NCBI GenBank assembly: GCA_025456385.1
Contig: JALOKS010000201.1
Coordinates: 1-5,303 of the forward strand
Reading direction: 5' to 3'
Length of the DNA: 5,303 nt
Source: Thermoanaerobaculales bacterium
GTDB taxonomy: Bacteria > Acidobacteriota > Thermoanaerobaculia > Thermoanaerobaculales > Sulfomarinibacteraceae
In this document: in pieces, positions 1 through 5,303 of the stretch
Layout: every line of letters starts with the position of its first letter
Position numbering within the stretch: position 1 is the first letter of the stretch
Made by a program: the position numbers and the translations under genes
Notes under the pieces: model-generated
The model's database searches: none
Told to the model about the DNA's origin: nothing
What the model saw: the letters and a program-made list of their open reading frames with translations, nothing else

Positions 1-1
1 C

Positions 2-430
2 CTCCTCCACAGCCTGCCCGGGAAGGGTCACGGCCGCGACGAGGTGCGCCGCCGGGTGCTGGAGGCGGTCCGCGGCGAGAGCCTGCAGCTGATCGTGGTC
101 TTCGACGGCCCGCCGCCGGCCGGGGCGCCGGACACCGAGCTCCTGGGCCGGGTCACGGTTCGCTACAGCGGTGCGCGCTCGGCCGACGACCTGATCCTCG
201 CCCTGATTCCATCGGGCGGCAGCGCGAGCCAGTGGGTGGTGGTTTCCGACGACCGCGGGCTGCGGGAGCGCGTGCGGCGCCGCGGCGGCGCCGTCAGGTC
301 GCTCGCCGAGTGGCGGGGCCGGCGCCCGCGGCGCCGGCCGCTGCGCGAGGCCGAGCACGCCCTGTCGCCGCGCGAGCTCGCCGAGTGGGAGGCGTATTTC
401 TCCGGCGGCGCCGACCGCGAGGAGCGCTGA
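2..430 (+). CDS. YacP-like NYN/PIN-domain protein, 5' end outside window
   Basis: This is the C-terminal 142 residues of a protein whose start lies before the window; the frame is open from base 2 to the TGA at 428-430. Numbered from the first visible residue, it opens with LLHSLPGK, which fits the stretch just after the DGYNLL motif that starts NYN domains; the first catalytic Asp would be outside the window. Visible acidic motifs typical of the PIN/NYN fold follow: VVFDG (32-36), SADDLI (60-65) and VVSDDRGL (80-87), each on a predicted strand or helix edge. The tail is Arg- and Glu-rich (about 100-142). B. subtilis YacP (Rae1) is a ribosome-associated endoribonuclease, so RNA binding or cleavage is the likely role, but that is family inference. 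The GTG at 44 is internal to the conserved domain and is not the real start. Confidence 0.8.
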   Translation, partial: LLHSLPGKGHGRDEVRRRVLEAVRGESLQLIVVFDGPPPAGAPDTELLGRVTVRYSGARSADDLILALIPSGGSASQWVVVSDDRGLRERVRRRGGAVRSLAEWRGRRPRRRPLREAEHALSPRELAEWEAYFSGGADREER

Positions 431-438
431 ACGGCCGC

Positions 439-467
439 TTGGCAGACCGAAGCTTGGGCGCTAGACT
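439..467 (+). promoter_or_regulatory. Candidate sigma-70-type promoter for the aldehyde dehydrogenase
   Basis: TTGGCA (439-444) matches the -35 consensus at 5 of 6 positions. After a spacer of exactly 17 bp, TAGACT (462-467) matches the -10 consensus at 4 of 6. Transcription would begin near 474 and give a leader of about 30 nt containing the GGAGG ribosome binding site (491-495). It sits in the 73-bp gap after the YacP-like gene, so the dehydrogenase may have its own promoter. This is a pattern match only. Confidence 0.5.
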
Positions 468-503
468 GCCGGGCGCGGCGCAAGGCCGCGGGAGGCAGCG
501 ACC

Positions 504-2060
504 ATGAGCGACATCCTGCACGACATCAAGACCTTCTTCGCGGACCTCGGGCTCCACCTCGAGCTCGGGATCAAGAAGTCCAATCTCGGCGCCTGCACCG
601 GGGAGTGGATCGCGCCCGAAGAGGAGAGGAAGCTGGTCTCGATCAACCCTTCGAGCGGCGAGCCGATCGCTTCGATCATCCAGGCCGACGATGCGGCCTA
701 CGAGAAGGTCATGACGGCGGCAGCGGCCGCCTTCAGCACCTGGCGGATGGTTCCCGCCCCGCAGCGCGGCGAGATCGTGCGCGAGCTCGGCAACGAGCTG
801 CGCGTCTTCAAGGAGCCGCTCGGGCGGCTGGTCTCCCTGGAGATGGGCAAGATCCACTCCGAGGGCCTCGGCGAGGTCCAGGAGATGATCGACATGTGCG
901 ACTTCGCCGTCGGTCTGTCACGCCAGCTGTACGGGCCGACGATGATGTCGGAGCGCTCGCGCCACCGCATGTACGAGCAGTGGCACCCGCTGGGCGTGGT
1001 CGGCGTCGTGACCGCCTTCAACTTTCCGGTCGCGGTCTGGGCCTGGAACGCGGCCCTGGCCGCGGTGTGCGGCGACACCACGGTGTGGAAGCCGTCCTCC
1101 GACACGCCGCTGACCGCGGTCGCGGTCCAGCACATCTGCAACCGCGTGATGAAGCGCCATGATCTCACCGGCGTCTTCAACCTCGTGATCGGCCCCGGCC
1201 GCACGGTCGGCGAGCGGATGATCAACGACCCCAGGGTGCCGCTGGTCTCGTTCACCGGCTCGACGGCGATGGGACGGCACGTTGCCGAGGCCACCTCGCG
1301 CCGCTTCGGCCGCTCGATCCTCGAGCTCGGCGGCAACAACGCCATCATCGTCACCGCGGACGCGGACCTCGACCTCGCGGTGCGGGCGATCCTGTTCGCG
1401 GCGGTCGGCACGGCGGGCCAGCGCTGCACGAGCCTGCGCCGCCTCTTCCTCCACGAGAGCATCGCCGACCAGGTCGTCGGCCGCCTGCTCAAGGCCTACC
1501 CCAGCATCACCATCGGCGATCCCCTCGAGAAGGGGGTGCTCATGGGCCCGCTGGTCAACCAGGACGCGGTCGACGCGTACGTCGCGGCCCTCGAGGCGAT
1601 CCGGGCCCAGGGCGGCGAGATCCTCTACGGCGGCGGCCGTATCCAGCGGCCGGGCTTCTTCGTCGAGCCGACGATCGTCAGGGCGCCGCCCGAGCTCGCC
1701 ATGGCGCGCGAGGAGACCTTCGCGCCGATCCTCTACGTCTTCGAGTACACGAGCCTGGACGAGGCGATCGCGATGCACAACTCGGTCGACCAGGGGCTGT
1801 CGTCGGCGATCTTCACCGAGAGCCTGCGCGCGGCCGAGCGCTTCCTCTCGCACGAGGGCTCGGACTGCGGCATCGCCAACGTCAACATCGGCACCTCGGG
1901 GGCCGAGATCGGCGGCGCCTTCGGTGGCGAGAAGGAGACCGGGGGCGGCCGCGAGGCCGGCTCCGACGCCTGGAAGGCCTACATGCGGCGCCAGACCTGC
2001 ACCATCAACTGGGGCGGCGAGCTGCCCCTCGCGCAGGGCGTGAAGTTCGAGCTGGAGTGA
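504..2060 (+). CDS. amaB: ALDH7-family semialdehyde dehydrogenase (antiquitin/AmaB-like)
   Basis: This is a full-length 518-residue NAD(P)-dependent aldehyde dehydrogenase. In characterised relatives (human ALDH7A1, bacterial AmaB/Pcd) the enzyme oxidises alpha-aminoadipate semialdehyde, which is in equilibrium with piperideine-6-carboxylate, to alpha-aminoadipate in lysine/pipecolate breakdown. Seen in the sequence: AFNFP with oxyanion Asn173; WKPSS with cofactor-binding Lys196; FTGST (250-254) of the Rossmann region; ELGGNN with general base Glu274; GTAGQRCTS with catalytic Cys308; ETFAP (404-408). Glu127 and Arg307 align without gaps to ALDH7A1 Glu121 and Arg301, which contact the aminoadipate carboxylate. 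The C-terminal block (459-510: NVNIGTSGAEIGGAFGGEK, GGGREAGSDAWKAYMRR, LPLAQG) is diagnostic of ALDH7. The ATG at 504 has GGAGG 8 nt upstream. No signal peptide is seen, so it is cytosolic. Family assignment is firm; the exact substrate is inferred, and the symbol follows the Pseudomonas orthologue name. Confidence 0.93.
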   Translation: MSDILHDIKTFFADLGLHLELGIKKSNLGACTGEWIAPEEERKLVSINPSSGEPIASIIQADDAAYEKVMTAAAAAFSTWRMVPAPQRGEIVRELGNELRVFKEPLGRLVSLEMGKIHSEGLGEVQEMIDMCDFAVGLSRQLYGPTMMSERSRHRMYEQWHPLGVVGVVTAFNFPVAVWAWNAALAAVCGDTTVWKPSSDTPLTAVAVQHICNRVMKRHDLTGVFNLVIGPGRTVGERMINDPRVPLVSFTGSTAMGRHVAEATSRRFGRSILELGGNNAIIVTADADLDLAVRAILFAAVGTAGQRCTSLRRLFLHESIADQVVGRLLKAYPSITIGDPLEKGVLMGPLVNQDAVDAYVAALEAIRAQGGEILYGGGRIQRPGFFVEPTIVRAPPELAMAREETFAPILYVFEYTSLDEAIAMHNSVDQGLSSAIFTESLRAAERFLSHEGSDCGIANVNIGTSGAEIGGAFGGEKETGGGREAGSDAWKAYMRRQTCTINWGGELPLAQGVKFELE

Positions 2061-2080
2061 TTCCGACCGCTGCCGGCTGC

Positions 2081-2086
2081 TAGGAT
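2081..2086 (+). promoter_or_regulatory. TAGGAT element before the regulator start: Shine-Dalgarno or -10
   Basis: TAGGAT contains AGGA (2082-2085), 8 nt ahead of the ATG at 2094; that is normal Shine-Dalgarno spacing and favours 2094 over the ATG at 2085, which overlaps the element. The same hexamer matches a -10 box at 4 of 6 positions and would place transcription start at the A of that ATG. No convincing -35 lies 16-18 bp upstream, so the ribosome-binding reading is slightly preferred. Confidence 0.35.
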
Positions 2087-2093
2087 GTCCGCG

Positions 2094-3430
<1,337 letters not shown>

Positions 3431-3434
<4 letters not shown>

Positions 3435-4015
3435 CCGAGCCCGTGACGCTTGCCGAGCTGACCGCCTGCGGGGCCCACCAACGCGGCCACTTCATGCTCT
3501 CGTCCGGCCTCCACTCCGGCGACTACCTGCAGTGCGCCCTCTACCTCGCGCAGCCCCGGCGGGCGGCGAGGGCCGGCGGGCTGCTGGCGGAGCTCGTGCG
3601 CGCGGCCGGGCTGGCGCCGGAGCTCGTCGTCGCCCCCGCGATGGGCGGCCTCATCATCGGCCACGAGGCGGCCCGCGCCCTCGACCTGCCCTTCCTCTTC
3701 AGCGAGCGCGAGGCGGGCGCCATGACCCTGCGCCGCGGCTTCGCCCTCGCCCCGCGGCAGCGCGTGCTCGTGGTCGAGGACGTGGTCACCACCGGCCGGT
3801 CGACCCGCGAGGTCTTCGCGATCGTCGCGCGGGCCGGCGCCGAGGTGATCGGCGTCGGCTCGTTGGTCAACCGCTCGGGCCTCGACACCCCCTTCGCACC
3901 CCTGCCGAGCCGGCACCTGCTCGCCGCCGCCTTCCCGACCTGGCCGGCGGGCGACTGCCCCCTGTGCCGCGACGGCGTGCCGATCGCCAAGCCCGGCTCG
4001 CGGCCGATCGCATAG
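3431..4015 (+). CDS. pyrE: Orotate phosphoribosyltransferase (Thermus-type PyrE)
   Basis: This 194-residue cytosolic enzyme converts orotate and PRPP to orotidine 5'-phosphate and pyrophosphate, the fifth step of UMP synthesis. The N-terminal GHFMLSSGLHSGDYLQ (19-34) matches the substrate-contacting hood segment. The PRPP-binding loop is VLVVEDVVTTGRST (112-125), with Glu116-Asp117 and the TTG turn. VVAPAMGGLIIG (66-77) is the phosphate/PRPP loop before it. The tail CPLCRDGVPIAKPGSRP (176-192) is typical of the Thermus-type subfamily; its two cysteines look like half a metal site, but that is speculative. The GTG start at 3431 overlaps the regulator stop as GTGA, and AGAGGG (3418-3423) lies 7 nt upstream, so translation is probably coupled to the regulator. 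No other pyrimidine genes are visible nearby. Confidence 0.92.
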
Positions 4016-4050
4016 TCAATTCTCAATTCTGAATTCTCAATTTTGAATTT
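4016..4050 (+). repeat. Left block of tandem AT-rich heptamers (five units)
   Basis: Immediately after the pyrE stop codon come five uninterrupted 7-bp units: TCAATTC, TCAATTC, TGAATTC, TCAATTT, TGAATTT. The consensus is T(C/G)AATT(C/T). Composition is strikingly AT-rich against the GC-rich flanks. It resembles the short tandemly repeated repetitive (STRR) heptamers known from other bacterial genomes; the relationship is inferred. Confidence 0.85.
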
Positions 4051-4123
4051 CCCTGCACCCTTCCGCAGAACGGGGGTGCGGGTGGGAACTCAAAATTCAA
4101 AATTGAGAATTCAGAATCGAGAA
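4020..4123. other. Long nested hairpin between convergent pyrE and folK
   Basis: Bases 4020-4050 pair with 4093-4123 at 30 of 31 positions, the 25 nearest the loop being perfect. Inside, CCC (4051-4053) can pair with GGG (4080-4082), and GCACCC (4055-4060) with GGGTGC (4074-4079), closing a 13-nt loop and leaving an asymmetric bulge at 4083-4092. The structure could form in either transcript, or as a DNA cruciform. No U-tract follows on either strand, so it is not a canonical intrinsic terminator, though its position between convergent genes suggests a role at transcript ends. Confidence 0.7.
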
Positions 4124-4127
4124 CTCG
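4086..4127 (-). repeat. Right block of heptamers, inverted, running into folK
   Basis: On the + strand the units read GAACTCA, AAATTCA, AAATTGA, GAATTCA, GAATCGA, GAACTCG, which is the inverted form of the left block with some T-to-C changes in the outer units. Bases 4097-4127 lie inside the folK reading frame and provide its stop codon and last residues. The divergence is greatest in the outer units, which are coding. Confidence 0.8.
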
Positions 4128-4618
4128 AAGTTCCTGACTTCGAGAATGGCGTCCGGTTCGCGAGCGCGCTGACGGGTCAGAAGTTCACGGACGGTCAGCC
4201 CGAGCAGGGGGTGCACCCAGCCCGGCGCCACCTCGGCCGCTGGATCGAGGGCGAAGCGCCGCTCGTGGAGGCGGGGGTGGGGAAGCTCGAGCAGCGGACC
4301 TCGGCACACCAGGCCCTCGGCGAGCAGCAGGTCGAGGTCGAGGGCGCGCGGCCCCCACCGCTCCTCCCGCGACCGCTCGCGGCCGGCGGCGGCCTCGAGC
4401 GCGCGGCAGCGGGCGAGCAGCTCGCGCGGGCCGCGCGGCCAGGAGACGACCGCCGCCGCATTGAGGTAAGCGGGCTGCGGCGGGCCGATCGCACGTGTCC
4501 TCCAGAGCCGCGAGACGCGCGCGACGCGGCCCTCGGCCGCGAGGGCCGCGAGCGCTCCGCGCAAGGTCGTCGCCGGGTCGCCGAGGTTGCCGCCGAGGCC
4601 GAGAACCACTCGAAGCAT
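4097..4618 (-). CDS. folK: 2-amino-4-hydroxy-6-hydroxymethyldihydropteridine diphosphokinase (HPPK)
   Basis: This 173-residue cytosolic enzyme transfers pyrophosphate from ATP to 6-hydroxymethyl-7,8-dihydropterin, the step before dihydropteroate synthase in folate synthesis. The N-terminus LGLGGNLGDP (6-15) matches the HPPK opening motif. RLWRTRAIGPPQPAYLNAA (37-55) covers the pterin-binding segment with the QP.YLNA signature. ERWGPRALDLDLLL (86-99) is the PROSITE-type signature, with Asp94 and Asp96 as the two magnesium ligands. LPHPRLHERRFAL (112-124) is the following conserved loop. The ATG at 4618 directly precedes the conserved first strand; no Shine-Dalgarno is seen. Residues 164-173 (FEFSILNSQF) and the TGA stop are encoded by a heptamer repeat block, so the tail is probably acquired and dispensable. 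No other folate genes are in view. It converges with pyrE. Confidence 0.92.
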   Translation of the reverse strand: MLRVVLGLGGNLGDPATTLRGALAALAAEGRVARVSRLWRTRAIGPPQPAYLNAAAVVSWPRGPRELLARCRALEAAAGRERSREERWGPRALDLDLLLAEGLVCRGPLLELPHPRLHERRFALDPAAEVAPGWVHPLLGLTVRELLTRQRAREPDAILEVRNFEFSILNSQF

Positions 4619-4723
4619 CGTCGGGATGATAGTTGACCTGGATCACATCGGCGGAGTGACCAAGTGACTACGATGGTCCAGGCAACCTGCGCCGGATGAA
4701 CCGCGACAGGGTGGACGGTGGCC
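4619..4723. other. Divergent intergenic region between folK and the exported-protein gene
   Basis: This 105-bp stretch should hold promoters for both flanking genes. Toward folK there is TATCAT (see separate entry). Toward the right there is a -35-like TTGACC (4633-4638) and a -10-like TACGAT (4669-4674), but their 30-bp spacing is too long for them to work together. An 8-bp imperfect direct repeat, AGTGACCA and AGTGACTA (4655-4670), lies between them and could be an operator half-site pair. No RNA gene or ORF of note is seen. Confidence 0.3.
4626..4631 (-). promoter_or_regulatory. Candidate -10 element for folK (possible leaderless start)
   Basis: On the - strand TATCAT matches the -10 consensus at 5 of 6 positions and ends 7 nt before the folK ATG. 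That spacing would put transcription start at the start codon. No ribosome binding site is present in the short upstream sequence, which fits a leaderless mRNA. No good -35 is seen 16-18 bp further up. Confidence 0.4.
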
Positions 4724-5303
4724 ATGGCGCTCGTTTCGTCGCGTGCCGCCGCGGCGGCTGTTCGCTCGGCTATCATCGTGCTCGCATGCGCTGAGGTCGG
4801 CGCCCGCGGGCGTGACATGGAATCCCCGATCCGCCGGGTTGAAGCGTCGGTGCAGGGCACCGTGGGGATCTCTTCCGAAGGCCTCCTCGAAGAGCGATTC
4901 CGCGTCCCGCCACCGCTGCGCGCCGCACTCGAGCAGCTCGAGCCGGGGGCTTCGGTGGCGTTTTCGCAGTGGCCGGTCGCTCCAGGCGAGCACCGTCCGA
5001 TTCGCCTCGAGCGGAAGTCGATCTACGCCGGCGGCGCTCGCGTGTTCGAGATCGGAGACAACGGGATCCGCGAGCTGCCGCGCTCACCGCGCATCCACTA
5101 CCTCGGCGCCATCGAAGACGAAGTCGGCGGTGGGGTCCTCCTCACTCTCGACCCGCGCACCGGGCGGCTGAGCGGCGCCGCGTTCGTGCGAGGCGTCGGC
5201 TTCGACCTCATCGCGGACGATCCCGGCGATGCCGCGTCGGTCCGGGTGGTGGCGACGGACGAGCGCATGGCGTCCCTCGACCCCACCTGGGACTGCGGCG
5301 GCG
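4724..5303 (+). CDS. Exported protein, possible M12-like metallopeptidase N-terminal region, 3' end outside window
   Basis: The frame is open from an in-frame stop at 4697-4699 to the window edge, giving at least 193 residues. The ATG at 4724 starts MALVSSRAAAAAVRSAIIVLAC, a signal-peptide-like N-terminus with Arg7 and Arg14 and a short hydrophobic core (15-23). VLAC (19-22) is a weak lipobox, so lipid anchoring is possible. The rest looks like beta-sandwich sequence: PIRLERKSIYAGGARVFEI (near 90-108), YLGAIEDEVGGGVLLTLDP (near 122-140), GRLSGAAFVRGVGFDLI (near 143-159) and DPTWDCGG at the edge. This layout resembles the N-terminal region of secreted bacterial M12/reprolysin-like metallopeptidases, but no HExxH zinc motif is visible, so the call rests on memory of the family. 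GTG 4718 and GTG 4778 are alternative starts. The Shine-Dalgarno is weak (GGTGG 4709-4713). Confidence 0.6.
   Translation, partial: MALVSSRAAAAAVRSAIIVLACAEVGARGRDMESPIRRVEASVQGTVGISSEGLLEERFRVPPPLRAALEQLEPGASVAFSQWPVAPGEHRPIRLERKSIYAGGARVFEIGDNGIRELPRSPRIHYLGAIEDEVGGGVLLTLDPRTGRLSGAAFVRGVGFDLIADDPGDAASVRVVATDERMASLDPTWDCGG

Noticed and set aside
439..453. Possible sigma-54 -24/-12 site upstream of the dehydrogenase (TTGGCA then GAAGC).
   Set aside because: GG and GC are separated by 9 bases; sigma-54 promoters require 10, and the -12 half lacks TTGC.
4020..4130. Intrinsic rho-independent terminator for pyrE or folK.
   Set aside because: Strong pairing exists, but neither strand shows a U-tract directly after the hairpin, so the canonical terminator call is not supported.
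4124..4144. 8-bp inverted repeat CTCGAAGT/ACTTCGAG with a 5-nt loop next to the right repeat block.
   Set aside because: It lies inside folK codons, has no following T-run and is short enough to be chance in this composition.
4043..4636. 197-codon + strand frame antisense to folK, starting inside the repeat.
   Set aside because: FolK on the - strand has all family motifs, while this frame has none and begins in repeat sequence.
4771..4776. TATCAT -10-like hexamer 9 nt before an ATG at 4786.
   Set aside because: That ATG is followed by a stop two codons later, and the hexamer lies within the signal-peptide codons of the frame starting at 4724.
4743..5171. 142-codon + strand frame at the right edge.
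   Set aside because: Ser/Arg-rich shadow; the overlapping frame from 4724 has a signal peptide and protein-like composition to the window end.

Overview
The window is very GC-rich with dense coding and short intergenic gaps. It carries five genes on the + strand and one on the - strand. The first and last genes are cut by the window edges. The gene set (YacP-like NYN protein, ALDH7-type aldehyde dehydrogenase, sigma-54 response regulator, Thermus-type PyrE, FolK, exported protein) and the AT-rich heptamer repeats in a high-GC background suggest a free-living Gram-negative bacterium. Acidobacteriota (Thermoanaerobaculia-like) or a delta-proteobacterial/Myxococcota lineage would fit, but this is inference and the sequence does not settle it.

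Layout from left to right: (1) the 3' part of a YacP/NYN-domain RNA-binding or nuclease-like protein, ending at 430; (2) a 73-bp gap with a good sigma-70-like promoter, then a complete ALDH7-family (antiquitin/AmaB-like) semialdehyde dehydrogenase at 504-2060; (3) an NtrC-type sigma-54-dependent response regulator at 2094-3434; (4) pyrE (orotate phosphoribosyltransferase) at 3431-4015, overlapping the regulator's stop by 4 bp; (5) an AT-rich island at 4016-4127 between convergent genes, made of tandem 7-bp units in two inverted blocks that can fold into a long nested hairpin; (6) folK on the - strand, 4618-4097, whose last residues and stop codon lie inside the right-hand repeat block; (7) a 105-bp divergent intergenic region; (8) the 5' end of a secreted or lipid-anchored protein starting near 4724 and running off the window, resembling the N-terminal region of bacterial M12-like metallopeptidases.

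Functionally these are mostly ordinary housekeeping or metabolic genes that do not form one pathway: PyrE makes OMP for pyrimidines, FolK acts in folate synthesis, and the ALDH oxidises a semialdehyde, probably in lysine or pipecolate catabolism. The ALDH-regulator-pyrE run is co-oriented and the last two are translationally coupled. I found no convincing new defence or mobile system. The most unusual element is the inverted heptamer array at 4016-4127 and its intrusion into the 3' end of folK. The candidate leaderless start of folK and the exported protein at the right edge are also worth a look.
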